64,000 bases of DNA from Torreya grandis. Taxonomy: Eukaryota > Streptophyta > Pinopsida > Cupressales > Taxaceae. A program made the translations under genes and the position numbers. Positions 13,760 to 27,320 of this stretch are shown piece by piece. Where the stretch lies: positions 364,501 through 428,500 of the forward strand of contig JARHVA010004906.1 of the NCBI GenBank assembly GCA_037957365.1, given 5' to 3'. The notes under the pieces are model-generated. The model made no database searches. It was not told the origin of the DNA and worked only from the letters and a program-made list of their open reading frames with translations. The number at the start of each line of letters is the position of its first letter. Positions within the stretch are counted from its first letter, which is position 1.

Positions 13760-15019
13760 TAAAATGTAAGATAACTACTAGGAAGAGTCATAGGCAAAGG
13801 ATTTAGAAGCACTTGATGATGCCCTAAGATAATTTTAGGGCACCCACCTACTATGACCTCTAACCTCTGCCCATCACTGAAAGGAGACTTGGTCTTTTAT
13901 GGCCCTTGAAACTACAAAGGAAAGCATGAAGATGAAATGGATGCCATCATAATATAAATTCACAAGTATTCATATTAAAATCATCACTCAAAATTGGTTT
14001 GGTGTTATAGTATAATCTTATATGCTATATTATTCATGCATAAATTATATAGTTAGCTTATCTTTTTGAGGTAAGGTAGTTACCAAATTCCATTCCCCTT
14101 ACCTCAAAATGTGAGGGGGTATATTAATGATTTCATGTTGTAGATACATGAATTCAAACATACATAATTTACACACTTGACAACATTTGATATGGTTTAC
14201 ATGATTTAGATATACATTTGGGTCAAAATCATATACATATTGCACTAATTTTTATAGACTTGGGACATAGATTTTCAAATTTGTGATAGATATTATACAT
14301 AGTTAAAGAGTATATGTTACATTTTGATATAAAATTCAACTTGATACACATTATAGGTGAATATTTCATACAATTGCACTAAAATTTTCAAATACATATT
14401 CAAATTTATTTACCAAGAAGCACTGATAATTTACTAAGAAGCACCATTTTCACTAAGAAGCATCATTTTGAGCCTTTTTTGTCTATAGTAGTTGGATACT
14501 TTTAGTATTTTAATTTATATTAAACACCCTCAATTGCCTAACACTACATCCATTTTATAGTTTGATTTGGTTATACCACTTAACTTAGATTTTATTGTAG
14601 TCACTTGAGACGTGTGATTGATATTTAATGATCTCAATGGTCATGTCACACCTCACCCTTGCATTGGATTGGGGGAATAATTAGCTTCAAATATACTATA
14701 CTAAACATCCAAGGTTTAATTAACCTCTCTAAGATCCAATTCTTCATAAAGAAGCATATTTACCAAGTCAAAGTACCATGGGGAAACATAGTTGCATCAA
14801 CACATGTGTACTTCTTCCTCACTCTCTTTCTTTTCAAACATTTAAATTATGTCAAATTTTAGGTTATATGTACTTATTTTTACTAAAAAATGTTATTGGT
14901 TATAGTTCCTAAACCATAAAAACACTAAAATAAGGATAAAATCAAGGTGTTTTGTACACACCCAGGTACAAATTTATTTCCTATAGACTAGTAATTTCAT
15001 CCTCATGCATTATTAGATT
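13760..15019. other. Stretch without recognisable genes
   Basis: AT-rich sequence between the LINE remnant and the polypurine tract. A minor local repeat of ACTAAGAAGCA occurs around 14,410-14,465. No coherent frame was seen on either strand; the 67-codon open frame at 14,659 has no recognisable features. Confidence 0.4.
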
Positions 15020-15036
15020 AAAAGGAAGAGGGGAAA
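15020..15036 (+). other. Polypurine tract of element A
   Basis: AAAAGGAAGAGGGGAAA is 17 purines without interruption and directly abuts the TGTA start of the 3' LTR. This is the expected site of plus-strand DNA priming and fixes both the LTR start and the plus orientation of the element. Confidence 0.8.
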
Positions 15037-15238
15037 TGTAGATTACAAAATATGATTTGTATATCATCTCAGTATTGTATACTTTAAAAATACCTATCAG
15101 GTATCTATCCTTCAGTTATATACCTTATTTTTATTGAAAGGCTTGTGTTCTTCATCTCACTATGCCTAATTATTTATCTTATGGTATGTCCCTATCATTT
15201 ACGATAACCTAGTCCCTTACACTTTATAAAAAGACTAA

Positions 15239-15291
<53 letters not shown>

Positions 15292-16405
15292 TTCAATATC
15301 AATTTTATATCTTCAATAGCTTTCCAGCCTACTTGATACTTGCATCCCACATAGGGATGTTTACATTGATGTAAGTATTCATATTATTATCAAGTGTCAA
15401 ATCCTCAAAATTCATATAAATTGAAATAATTTCATAATATATGGGTTTTCCTATTTGTATTATTGAAATATACCATGAGATATTTACAAAAGGTGTGGTA
15501 TAATTATAAATTTAAGCCTTCTCATTATTCATCTAGAAAATACCAAGGTAGCACCTATTCAATGTCATTCAATCAACTTCACAATTGAGTTATAATACTA
15601 TATTATTTATTATTTTCAAATTAGTCATAGGATTAGTCATATAATAATTATAAATCAATCAAATAATATCCCATGAGAAATATTTCTCAAGTTAAAATCT
15701 AGATCATTGCATTCCCTTGCATATAGTATATCGCATCCTTGTGCACACATAAACTAACACATAGGGGTGAAATACATATGTCTGAGCCCCTCCTTTGAGT
15801 ATTGGTTATCTATTCAATGCTCATTAACAAATGGGTCCTTGAGGTTAGCTTGAATTTATAATCCCACTAACTCATTTTTGACAAGGTAAAAATACTTAAG
15901 GTGAAGAGCATAGGGTTTAATCCATATATAATTATCTACAGCCTATGTGCATGAACAAAACACATCACCAAAAAGGTGACATGAAATCCATAATGCTCTA
16001 GGTGGTCACTCCATAATATAGTGAATATTTTATATTGGATATAACCATTAGGTCCAAGACACCTACATAAATGCAAGTGTTCAGGCCTCTAAAAATAATA
16101 TAATATCTCCAAATTTTGACAACTGGATCTAGGTCTTTTTCCTTATTATTTCCACCTATATATTTCCCAAGTTTACTTTTGAATTTTTTAGATAAGATAA
16201 ATATTATATCTTCTTCTTGTTTATGTATTCAAATTATTGTTTAGGGTGTACTTTATATATTTATCATAACTCAACATTTTAATTCAAAATATTCATTTAT
16301 CTAAGTTTTTAATTAATTAACCTGATTTAGAATAGTTTTATTCACCCTTGTATATAAGTTATTCTACCATTAAACCTCACCCAAAACATTAAAAAATGTT
16401 AAACA
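15037..16405 (+). repeat. 3' LTR of element A
   Basis: Direct repeat partner of 2661-4015, colinear from TGTA at 15037 to AAACA at 16405. It differs from the 5' copy mainly by scattered transitions and by a TA microsatellite expansion at 15242-15289. Confidence 0.85.
15242..15289. repeat. TA microsatellite, 48 bp
   Basis: An uninterrupted alternating AT run inside the 3' LTR of element A. The equivalent place in the 5' LTR has only a few repeats. Confidence 0.95.
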
Positions 16406-18240
16406 AAGAGTAAATTCATTGGGTGATATGTTCCTCTTAGGTGCACCATAAATTAAACAAATAAAAAAGGCTTATTATTGGTATAAAAATAACCCTAGGC
16501 ATTTCTGATATACCATGAGAAACATGGAAATTAAACTTTGTGTTTAGTGTTGGACTATGGATATGAATATTGGGGCAAATCCCTCATGTCATGGTTTCTA
16601 TAAATAGATAGCATGTAGCCCTTCATGATAGTGACTAAGTAATTTAAAAATTGTCAGGACGCATTTTCTAAAACAATCAAAAGTAAGTGAAAAATAAAGT
16701 GAACATATGAAAAGAAAAATATTTTTGTTTTTAGAGATCAATAGAATTTCAACCCAAGGTCAAAATAAATAAATTTTATATCATAATGATCCAAAGTGAT
16801 AAGATAATTTCTTCAATTTTTTATTTAATCCAGGGTCTGATAAATTGTATCATTCCATGTTAAATATTATCTAAAGTTGAAGGTTATTTAGTTTTAGCAT
16901 CAGTAATTTACAATAATATGAAAGAATTCCTATCCCAAAAATCAAGGAAAACAAGAATCAATGTTTTAAATAAAATGTGGGTTTGCTAGAATTTTTAACC
17001 CTTTTAATTTAATTACTTAAATTATTAACTTAAACTATTAAAATATAATTTTTGATATATACTGATATGATATTAAATTATAGTAAAATATAAAATTTAT
17101 AGAAATTATGAATTTACTAAAAATAGTATATTTGACTAGGGTTAGAGAGTGTCCCTAAAAACATAAATAGATCTAATTACAAATTATCTAGAAGAGAAAT
17201 ATATATGAAATAAACATAATCATTTTATAAAACACAAATTTGAAATTTTTTGGGACAAGTCCACATGAGACAGATAGGGACATAGTGTGGCCTTGTCGAG
17301 TTATGATGGCCACACCTTGGTTGACTATATTCATGATTTATAGATCTAGGATTGTGTGAAACTTTTTGAAGCTTGACTATTAATATTTTTGTTTAGATAT
17401 GTTTCATGAAACACCTAAAAATATCAATTGCTAGTCCTACACATGCACTATATAGCAATTAGATAACAAAAGGTAGTAAAAATGAGTTAGTAAAGATAGT
17501 CGAGTTGGCCTTAGAAACCCCTTATGATTAATCACTACCTCTATGGCCCAAATGGGCCTTAGGCCAAAATAGTTATCCCTCCTAGAGTGATTAGATGATC
17601 CATGATTATGGAACTATAATGACTTTATCTATATGATTTATTTAGATGTTTGAAAATAGATACCCTTAACCTAAAATAAAAATATTGAAACTTGGATATT
17701 GATTGTTAAAATTTGTAGAGATTAAATAGGAATAAATAGTTCTATTTTACAGTGTGCAATAATTTTCATGATTAACCTTTATGTGATTTTATAGAAGAAT
17801 ATTAGAATTATTTCACCAACCTACTTGAAAAGATGTATAGGAGAGTCATTTTTTAACACCTCAATTCCAAAAATTAACCATTAAAGTATGGGAGACAAGG
17901 ACACACTAGGGGATAAGGTATTAGTGCATCCCTATTTAGATAGTGAAAACCTATCCCACAAGACTAGAGATTTCTATGGTAGGTATAATAGGAGCTTGTG
18001 TGTTTAAAAGGGATGAATGTAATATAATTAGGGATGTGTATATGATATTTTCAATGCTTATGAGATAGTGAAGGTTCTCTTATAGATTTTGAGTTAGCTA
18101 AATGGTGAATAGGCCAAGTAAGGGTAAAGATGTCATGAATAAACATTTTCAATCACTTAGTGATTGATTATATGTGTTTACAGATGCTTAGAGTTCAAAA
18201 AAATCATAAAAACAAGCTCTACCATTGACAACCATCCAAC
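16406..18240. other. Stretch without recognisable genes
   Basis: AT-rich sequence after element A. Open frames on both strands are short. No repeat partner was recognised elsewhere in the window. Confidence 0.4.
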
Positions 18241-18660
18241 ATTCCCCATTGAGGTAGTTTTGTGACTTTCATGTTACTACTACGAATTTTATGGTGGATT
18301 GTCGATACTATTGACAACATTTAGAGATTTTTCTTCATCAACCACCATATTCATCTCCCTATTGGAATAGGCAACCTCGAAAGTAAACTCTTACATAAGT
18401 CCCCAAGAAAGTGAAATGTTATTATCTTTGGCATTATTTCTCTTCCCACTCCACTAATGAGTATCAATCATATTAATAGCATATCCATAGTTTTATAAAG
18501 CTAAAGCACCAAGATTCTACAAATAAGACACACCATTTTCAAAGCATGGAGGAAAAACCTCTCTTTTAGCCAAAAAACCATCCTATATTTTGATATTTTC
18601 TTCCCCATATATCTTATTCACAACCAAAGGATCAAAAACATCAAAATTATACCCTATCCA
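18241..18660 (-). pseudogene. Decayed 140-codon frame, unidentified
   Basis: On the minus strand one frame reads protein-like for about 120 codons (18,660 down to 18,300), broken only by isolated stops (TAG or TAA) and then degrading. Recognisable stretches include GYNFDVFDPLVVNKIYGEEN, DGFLAKREVFPPCFENGVSY and NMVVDEEKSLNVVNSIDNPP. The pattern GYNFDVFDPLV resembles GFDFNVFMPQLG just after the zinc knuckle of the LINE ORF1 remnant at 12.8 kb, so this may be the carboxyl part of a second LINE ORF1. That link rests on about ten residues and is tentative. No catalytic motif is visible. Confidence 0.4.
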
Positions 18661-19750
18661 CTTTCTCTATTAAGTCTATTCTCAATATTATCCTTGCCCA
18701 AATCTTAGAGATAGTGGACTAGACCAAAGTTAAGTCCCATTACCAATTTAATCATGAGATTTATGATGTTAATGATGTATGTGATGATATTATGAGACAT
18801 TTGTGAGTATTCATATATTTTATCTCATATTTCATAATGTTTTCAATATTATGTCATTAACTTTGGAACTTTTACTTTCTCACTCTTTACCTTGCATGTA
18901 CCATGTTATTTAATTTAATTTATTTTTATTTTTAGTATATATTTCCCCTCTTGGGTTAATTCTTCCATTGCATCCTTCCCTTATGGGTTCAATCAGCCAT
19001 TGTGTCCTTTGTTATCCTTTGGTAATTTAATTTTTCATAGAATATCCTTCCCTATAGGGTTTATTCAAAAATTACATCCCTTGTGATCCTTTGGATTTTT
19101 TTTCTTTCTCATTCTCTCCCCTCTTGGGATTACTTAGCCTATTCCTCACCCTTTTTATTTTTATCCTCTATCATTCCTTATGTTATACCTATTTTACATT
19201 TACATAATCTATATAGTGACATTATTACTTATTTATTTCATATAACCTCTCTTCATGAGATTATCCTAATCCTCATATACCTATTATGAAATTTTAAGCA
19301 CATTCACTTGTACTTCCAATTCAGCTATTATTCATATTATTTTCTAAAGAAAATTAATCACTCTTGTGGTTAGCTACTTGTATATCCTAATTGTGTTATC
19401 TTAAATTTTTATAAACACATCATGGTCCTAATTTTCCCCTTTATTATCTTTCACTTGAGGAAAACTAAGTTCAGAGCTAAGATTGCACTCTCTTATAAAG
19501 TGTAGGATTAGGAATTTCTAAGATTCCTCATCTCTAGGTTATCCTATTTAGTGATTATGAGTAATACCTATTGTGTTAGTCATATTAAGAACATTTTTTT
19601 GGTATTTTGAATCTATGTGGAGAATAAAAATAGAAAAATCCAAAAAATAAATATAGCCATAATATCATAAGAAAAAAATTGAAAAAAATCAAAATGATAA
19701 AGAAAATATCAAAAGTCAAAATCACCAAAAGAAATGATTATATGATTAGC
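18661..19750. other. Stretch without recognisable genes
   Basis: Pyrimidine-rich AT sequence with several local variants of TCCTTCCCTTATGGGTT and CTTGTGATCCTTTGG around 18,940-19,120. These suggest a weak degenerate repeat of about 60 to 100 bp. No coherent coding frame. Confidence 0.35.
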
Positions 19751-19759
19751 TTGCCCCAT

Positions 19760-20060
19760 ATCTTAGTTGAAGTGTGAAATCCATAGTTACCCTCATATTA
19801 GATCCCTAATTCCATTGGATTATACTATGAGTGTGATATTCTAATATAATGGGGTATGAGGATTCATATATATCATTATTACCACCTGACCTTTCACACA
19901 AGTATCCAATACTTGTAGTGATCTATGGATGTGTCAAAGTCATAAGGAATGGGTAAAACATCATGGGAAGGTATTAACCTTTACATTTCCTTACACATAA
20001 ATTAATGAAATTATTTTTATACTTCACTTGTTATCCCAAACTCATGTTTTTTGGGTGGGG
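19760..20060 (+). repeat. Dispersed repeat, related to 53,950-54,210
   Basis: The segment around 19,885-19,980 (CACAAGTATCCAATACTTGT, then GATCTATGG, then CATCATGGGAAGGTA) matches 54,030-54,120 (GCAAGTAACCAATCTTTGT, GATCGATGG, CGTCATGGGAAGGTA) in the same order and strand, at roughly 65% identity by eye. It belongs to a repeat family present in element C's interior; what family is unknown. Confidence 0.6.
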
Positions 20061-20321
20061 TTATATTAGTCCTTCAGGTTGAAATCTTGTAGTCTTACCC
20101 ACTTTATTATAGAGTCTTCTATCCAAAAAAATATTCATGTCACCCTTATGTCACCTTACCTCCCTATTTTCACACTTATCACTCCCAATATACCCTTGAT
20201 GGATACTTATACTATTCTACCACTTCTTTCTTATTAAATCCATTTTTCTATCTTTTTATATTCCCAATATATCCTTTTTAAATATTGTTGCTAGTTGACC
20301 ACTTTACTCTTCTTTATATCC

Positions 20322-20324
<3 letters not shown>

Positions 20325-20358
<34 letters not shown>
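20325..20358. repeat. TA microsatellite, 34 bp
   Basis: Alternating AT run; it creates a spurious Ile-Tyr open frame on both strands. Confidence 0.95.
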
Positions 20359-20359
<1 letters not shown>

Positions 20360-23300
20360 TTAAGATTTGACTCATATCTCTCATTTTTTGTCTCTTTGAT
20401 TTTATATTGTGATTTTTATGGTAAGACCTTAGGGAATAAACTAGTACCTCCTTATAAACATCCCTTCCTTTTTGTTTTAAAATTCTCACCTTTTAGTTTG
20501 TGTTTTGAATGGGTAAGACCTCTATGAATACAATCAAATCATCTTAAAAAATCCCCTCACCTTAATATCTATGTCTTCTTGATCATGTTATTTTTGTCTA
20601 TAGATGGTCATCTCCTCTTATGAAATATCCTAATGCAAGCATCGATCTAGTTTATACTTATTTCTTTGCTTCCTTGTTACACATCTCATATTTGACTTAG
20701 ATTTAATTTATCTACTTAAATTTGATGTTTTAAAATCTATTTTACATTTTAATGTCTTGTGTTTGACTTAGATTTATATTATTTAATTACGTTTGATGTA
20801 TTTTTACAATCTTATTCATTAATTTTATATATGCATGCTCTCATTTGTTATAAATGAATCTAACATTATAGATAATCAACATAAAAAAATGTTATTAATT
20901 ATACATCTATTCAACATCAACATCAAATCAACATGTACATGTAGAAAACAATATGGAACAAATGTTATATATATCAAAATAATTATACATCATATACATA
21001 AAGATATACACTAACTTCACTCCTATGTGGTAGAAGGGCTATACTATTGTGATCTAGCCTATTTAAGGGTTTTGCCAAAGGATTATATTCTAGAGTATAA
21101 TCCTTATGATTCTCCCTCTATCACTCCAAACTACCACTTTAGATTTTTCACTTATGTTTTCAAAGTGTACCCTCTCTCTATGACTTCTATGGTAGTTTCT
21201 AAATGAGTTGTCTACTCTCTCGACAACTCATACTATGTTTTTATCCTCTATTACACTAACTTTACATATCTTCCCATATTTACTACAAATGATGTATAAT
21301 TATTGTTTCTTATCCTTACCATTATATCATTCATAAAACCTCTCTCATGAGCTCAAATGCCCCAATATATTTTATCATAGATGGATTATTGTATCTAGCA
21401 TAAGTGTCATGTCTTACTAAGGATGCATGTTTTTGAGTATCTCAAGATGTGTGGCCTCAATAAAATACCAACACCTCACCATCTCATCTAATAAAACCTA
21501 TAAATTTAACCATTATATGTTAATATATCAAAAAATAAATTTACATTTATCACTATCATATGGTCTAGCATGACTGCTTATAAGTCCATAAAATATAATT
21601 TTAAAATATAGCCAACACTTATATTACTTGGATGTGTGCACTCCTCAAGAAAAATATCCCTAAAGTAATTATCATTAAGGATCCCATCATCATAATTATC
21701 CTTAGGATATGAATCTCTCTATCATTCCCAAAGTTTGTATCCCACCTTTTTCTATTATCTGCAAGGTTGGTATGACTATAATCTTTGTATCTCTTCATCC
21801 TACTACCACCATCACCTCTACACATCAATGTTTTCTCCTCCCCCAAGGTTGAGGAGCATATCATGGTCTCAAAATATACTTATTATAGGAGGTTGTTATT
21901 TTTAATCCCCAAATATAAGTTTAACACTAAAATTTCAATAATATAAGGATCTTATAAAATAATAAAAGGCAGATGATTTTACTAGATCCAACATACATAC
22001 AAAATGTCAATCCATAAAGTGGTATACAAATATATGCAAAGGTCATAATCATAGGATATTATAAGGTTTATAAAAGGATAATATATAAAACAATATCAAT
22101 AATAGAACCTAACTAGATCTAAGGTGGTAAAATAAAAAACTTTAGAGGTAATTAAAGGTAGTAAAATTCTATAGATGTTAACCATGTTGTATCTACTCTA
22201 AAGGTTGTATAGGTGTCATTAAAAATTATTTGTGAAGTGTAAATAAATATCATGAAAATATAATAATTCACTAATAAACATGTACTAATCTAAGCATGGA
22301 TAAACATAAAATTAATAAATTTAATATACCAAAAAATATATAAAATAAAGAGTATATGGTTAGGAATGCTTACCTTGGGTTGACTTGTTAGCACATTAAT
22401 CTCCCCACTAGCTTGTATAACTTTATGAGAGATATATGTAGGTCAAATAAATTTGGAAATATAATTCCTAATTGGATCCAATTTTGGGACTTGAAATACT
22501 ATGTGTATCTCATTAGTTCAACTTCTCTCCTTGATATCTTAAAGTATTTGTATCAACTTATCTTCCCTTATTATAATTTTCTTATCCATAATTCATTTTA
22601 TTATTCATAATGTGGATTTTCATGCATGGTAATATTATATTTAATGTATATATTTTGAAAATTAAAATTAGGAAACCTATAAATACAAATCCAAACCTTA
22701 TAAATAAAAATATATATCTAGTTGACATCATTGACCCAATTATTTTCATACATAGAGTTTATTGTAGAAATAATAGGTTATAAACCTATCCAATGAAACT
22801 TTATAAATAGGAGGAACTAAAATACATCATAAATCAAGTTGATGATGTCTAATAAATCTATACAAATGAATAAAAACATATATAAGATAGAGAGGGAACC
22901 TCAGGGGATAAGCAAAGATTATGTAATAATGATCTAAAGGTGGTAGTAAGAATGAATAATAATGACATAAATTATCAAAAATACCACTCCTTATGGTTTA
23001 AACTCATGTATAATTCATTTTAAAACTCTAAAAATATGAAATCTCAATAAGAAAAGAAAAGTGTATAAATTTGCCATAGTGAAAGCTCACCGTGTGTCAC
23101 AATAATGTAACACAAGGTGGCACTTTAGGAAAATAACATAGTACCATAAAAATAATAAGAACGTGATATGATAAATGATATTAAATATGAAAGTAACATA
23201 TGTATACCTTGATTTACCTATCCACTGAAATAGATACATACATATAACTAAGTCTAGGTAAGTGGGAATATAAGTTGGTTATGGTGACCCTAAAGTTATA

Positions 23301-23400
23301 AAACTACATAGAGAAACGAAATGCAAGAATACATATATGAGCCTATAAATGTAAGAGTATTAATATTTAATTATAATGGTACTATGAAAAGTTTATATAA
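20360..23400. other. Stretch without recognisable genes
   Basis: Three kilobases of AT-rich sequence with short open frames on both strands. The longest (81 codons, minus, 21,619-21,864) has no recognisable motif. Two near-copies of TTTGACTTAGATTTA occur at about 20,692 and 20,764 in a roughly 70-bp degenerate repeat. Confidence 0.35.
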
Positions 23401-23404
23401 CCAT

Positions 23405-23700
23405 GAGGTAAAGGTTAAATTAAAATTGGAAGACCCAAAAAAATAAATAAAGAAATAGAAAATTGGTTTGTATAGCCATAAAAGAAATGGTATATTAGGT
23501 TCAGATGATATAATGGAAAATGATAAACTAAAACAGGTCTTGATGGACATAAAGGTAAAAAATATACCAGGTATAAATGACCCAAAGGAATACTAGGTAG
23601 GATGAAATGGGTCTGAATAGTCATGAGGGAAAGGATACATTAGGTTTGGATGACCTAAATGGATAATAAAGAGAGAAAATATTAGAATCACAAACATAAC
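23405..23700 (+). repeat. Degenerate purine-rich tandem repeat
   Basis: About five imperfect units of roughly 55 bp share the themes TTAGGTTYRGATGACCTAAATGG and RTGGACATRAAGG. It borders the large duplication at 23,741 and resembles its purine-rich arrays in style. Confidence 0.45.
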
Positions 23701-24974
23701 TAAGATAAATATAACATATATAAGGAAATGTACAAGAGATAATATTTAAAAAACCCAAAGATGTAACTTCCACTCAATAATATATGGTTTAAATGGAATT
23801 CTTGGTTGATCCCCTATGTATTATCATCTAAAACCCTTGAATCCTAATGTTTTTGTGATTTTAGCATGTCTAAAATAGATGAATAAATATGATAGAAATA
23901 AATTAGGTAGTTATGCAAAAAACCCTATTCATCAAGTAAAAATAATGAACAGAATAAACTATAAAACAAATGTAAAAACATGGTCTATATCAAAAATAAT
24001 ACATTGTACTCTATTTGCAAAGATTAGAATTTTTTGACATCAAAATGTTTCAAGACCCTGGTTAGCTACTCAAAATATTGGGCTATGTATTTATGTAGAC
24101 ATACCCATGAATGATATGCAATAAAATTAAAGGGCCCTACCTTCCCAAGATGTGTTCCCCATTCCACAATACCCCACCAAAGTAATCATCCAATTATGCG
24201 AATTTTTTACTTGCATTAAAATTAAGGTGACTTGAATGATAGATATGAAGCACACCTCCTATAAAAATATGTTAAACTATTGTAATCCAATAGATATTTA
24301 TCAAGCCAATAGTAAATTTCAACATCAACTAGGATAGTGTGTGAAAATTATTTGATCAACCCTTTTATATGATTCAATTTTAGAATTTTCTCCTTTTAAC
24401 TTTTAGTTTTTTATTTTTGGTATTTATATTCATATTTTTACATTTTGGATTTTTGTCATTTTTCTAGTTTCCTCATCCATACACATTTTCAAGGTTATTA
24501 AATATATATTGTATATGATAACACAATAAATTTCACATGTATATGTTAAATAGGAGAAAAGATGCTTAGATGCTCTTCAGATTTCACCTTAAAAAAAAAG
24601 AGTGTGATCTTGTATTTGAATTTGGTGTGCCCAATAAGAAGTGTAAAATTAATGGAACAACATGAGATTGGTAGGGTAGGCCTAGTAAAAAAAAAAAATA
24701 TAAATAAAATGATATAATGATAGATAAACTTGAAAATTTTGTTATAAAAGAGTGTAAAGTGAGTGAAAAACATGTAAATAGACTACAATAATTGTGTTAC
24801 AAGGAATATTACTGACTTTAAGAGACAAAATGACCCTTATAACCACTACCATAAATTTATAGGAAACACTTAGTTATGGTTGGGAGTAGGATCTAAGGAG
24901 ATAGGAAACATAGGCAGTGGGTTCTTGTGAGGAAAGCTTGATTTCCCAAGGTATTACAATGAAATTCATAAATA

Positions 24975-25540
24975 AAATCCTATAGGCATGAAATTAAGAG
25001 GAATGGTGCCACAAGTCATAATAAAGAGGGTTAAATATAAGATTCATAATAAAGTGAAAATGAGAATGGAGTTGAAAAATTTGGTAATGATATTTAAGGG
25101 ACAAATGGAGATGATAAAGTAGGAGGGATCCAAGAGGCACAATAAAGTAAGAGATATAGCCAAGAGGCATAATAAAATATGATAAAACTAAGATCCACAT
25201 AATCTCAGATAAATTTAAGAGTTGAGGAAAAGTAATATAAATCCAAGAGGTTAGGTAAATATGATAAATCCAAAATGTGTGCAATATAGTAATAAACAGA
25301 TGTGGAAGCCAAGAAGAAAAGTAATATATGGATAATAGGTCTAATAAAGTCGGATGAATCCAAAAGGAGTAATAGAGTGTGAGATAAAAATAAGAGGGGA
25401 ATAAAACAAGATAGAACCAAGGAGTGATTTTAAATTAAGAGGGAGCCAAGATGTTAAGAAAATATTTAGGAGATAAGAGGCACACAATGTAATAAAAATA
25501 TGTAGGAGAAAATAGGTACATAAAGTAGGAAACAACCTAA
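24975..25540 (+). repeat. Purine-rich degenerate tandem array, about 30-35 bp unit
   Basis: Many imperfect units share CCAAGAGGCATAATAAAGTA and AAGAGGGA. The plus strand is strongly purine-biased over more than 500 bp, with long pyrimidine-rich minus-strand frames as a by-product. The same array recurs at 28,745-29,142. Confidence 0.7.
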
Positions 25541-26520
25541 AAGCATAAGTAAAGTCATGCAGAGACCTATCTCATTCCCTACTCTAATCCCAACTCTGAT
25601 ACCAATAATTAACCATTCATTTTTTATAATTCCTAAATCTTCCCTTCCTTTATAATTCCTCTCACTCATCCATTCATGGCATACTATGCACTTACTCCCT
25701 TTTGCTTCAATCTGACACCCTAGTCTTCACTAGACTACAATTTTCTTTGACCAAATCACTCTAATTCTTGATATATGTCTTATATTAATTATATTTCACA
25801 TGGATAACCTCTACCTCTTCTTACCTTCTAACTTAATCCTTCTAACTTCTACTTGAATCCTATCTAACCCTAACATCCATACCATCACTCCTTTACTTGC
25901 ATTTTCTTCTATTTGCCTTTTAGTTACATGTATGAAAGGTAGTTACCAACTATTTGATTCATGAAATTGCATTTTAATATTTATTTTACCACCTTACACT
26001 CTCTCTTAAGATACCTTATAACCTAAATAACCTACTATAAACATTAGAATTTACCAAAGACAATAGAACACCTTCTAAAGCTAAGGATATAATTTAAATT
26101 TTCAAACTTAGAGTTTTGGTCGAAAACTCTCCCAAGACAAAGAAAATAAAACTAATAAACCTAATGAATCTTACAAAAACTCAATCCCTTTCTAATGGAT
26201 TTAAAGATACCAAACACTTTCACATGACCGATTTCACCTAGTTTGCTTGATGTTCTTGCATCATAAAGTAATGGTAAAATGAGTTTGATTAAATAATCTA
26301 GAATGAAATATATGAATGCTATAATGATATTGAAAATAATTATAACATGCAATTATGATTATTATATTATCCTAACTAAATGTAATAAAATTAATATCAT
26401 ACCTCTATCATGGTATGCTCTTTGAAATTGAGCATTATTATTTCAAAATTTCTTGGAATTGAATCTGTTTGTTTTTAATGGTTGTAAGATTCTTGATTAT
26501 TACTTATTTTATAATGTGAG
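25541..26520. other. Stretch without recognisable genes
   Basis: Unpaired middle part of duplication copy 1. The plus strand is pyrimidine-rich from about 25,560 to 25,900, abruptly opposite in strand bias to the preceding array. No coding frame was recognised. Confidence 0.4.
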
Positions 26521-26524
26521 ATGT

Positions 26525-26785
26525 TGAGAAAGGGAAAACATAATAATATTTTCTTAAATTTTAGAAAGGGTAAGGGTGGACATTATAAGATTCCCCAATG
26601 TGTGAATTTAGGTAAGGGTTAGCATCGTTAGATGCTCCAAAGTATGAGATGACATGAGGGTAGGCATTGTAAGATTTTTTAAACTATGAATTATAGAAAG
26701 GGTGGGAATGATAATACACCCCCAAGTTTGAGGTGACAAGAGGATGGGCATCATAAGATTCCCAAATTTTGAAATTGAGGAAAGG
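26525..26785 (+). repeat. Degenerate tandem repeat, about 62-bp unit, four copies
   Basis: Four units share GGGTRGGCATTRTAAGATTC, then CCAAANTNTGA, then a purine-rich GAGAAAGG. They begin near 26,530, 26,590, 26,650 and 26,700. Present only in duplication copy 1. Confidence 0.65.
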
Positions 26786-26889
26786 TAATGTTCTGTTATA
26801 TTTGAATTTGATTTATATATTTATGTATTTTTTCATTTGCTATCATGTTATTCTTGACTAATATATTTGATGTGTGTCATACTGGTAGG

Positions 26890-27320
26890 TTTTAAAATAA
26901 TTGTGGACAACATTAGACAGATGAATGGCATTTAAAATTTCTTATTTTTTATAAACATCATAGGCCTTATATACAATGTTGTGTTGTTTAGGATTATTTT
27001 TAGTATCATAAAACTTATTGTTTAGATGGGATTGTTTTAATAATTTAGGAATATTATCATCTTCGGAAATGAAATCATGTTACACGTATATTTTTGGAAC
27101 CTCTTCAGCCTAGCTGATGATGTTACATTTTTATGATAAGTATGTAACATCATCATCCTAGCCAATGGTGGTTCACTATTTTGGATTATTCTCAAAAACA
27201 TTGGCCTTGGTGATGATGTTAGGTTTTTTAATACTTTTGGAATCTCATTAGCTAATGGCATTACTTTTTTTCAATATTTTTTTAACCTCATAAACATGGT
27301 TGATGGAATTATAGATTTAC
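26890..27320 (+). repeat. Degenerate repeat of about 55-65 bp (GCCTAGYTGATGATGTTA)
   Basis: Variants of CATTRGCCTWGNTGATGRTGTTAC recur about every 60 bases (near 27,107, 27,155, 27,200, 27,250 and 27,297), and the same series recurs in copy 2 at about 29,420-29,690. It may be coding-derived or satellite-like; no protein family was recognised. Confidence 0.5.

Larger units (their letters stand above)
2661..16405 (+). mobile_element. Element A: decayed LTR retrotransposon, 13.7 kb
   Basis: Two direct repeats of 1355 and 1369 bases (2661-4015 and 15037-16405) bound an 11-kb interior. Both start with TG (TGTT and TGTA) and end with AAACA. A TGG-initial primer-site candidate lies two bases after the left repeat, and a 17-base all-purine tract abuts the right repeat, so the plus orientation is clear. 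Equal repeat length, correct termini, primer site and purine tract together make this an LTR retrotransposon. The interior holds only a G-patch fragment and unassigned decayed frames; no RT or integrase was recognised, so the superfamily is inferred as Ty3/gypsy from the G-patch piece. A LINE fragment is nested antisense near 12.6-13.75 kb. Target-site duplications were not found: the five bases outside each end differ. The LTRs are diverged (about a quarter to a third of positions by eye), so the insertion is old. Confidence 0.85.

Noticed and set aside
16401..16415. Target-site duplication around element A
   Set aside because: GGGTA before the 5' LTR and AAGAG after the 3' LTR do not match; GAGTA nearby is only a chance partial match.
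24994..25669. Several overlapping minus-strand hydrophobic open frames resembling membrane proteins
   Set aside because: They arise from the purine-rich tandem array, whose minus strand is pyrimidine-rich and so translates to Leu, Ser, Phe and Tyr. Similar frames appear at 28,742-29,107 for the same reason.
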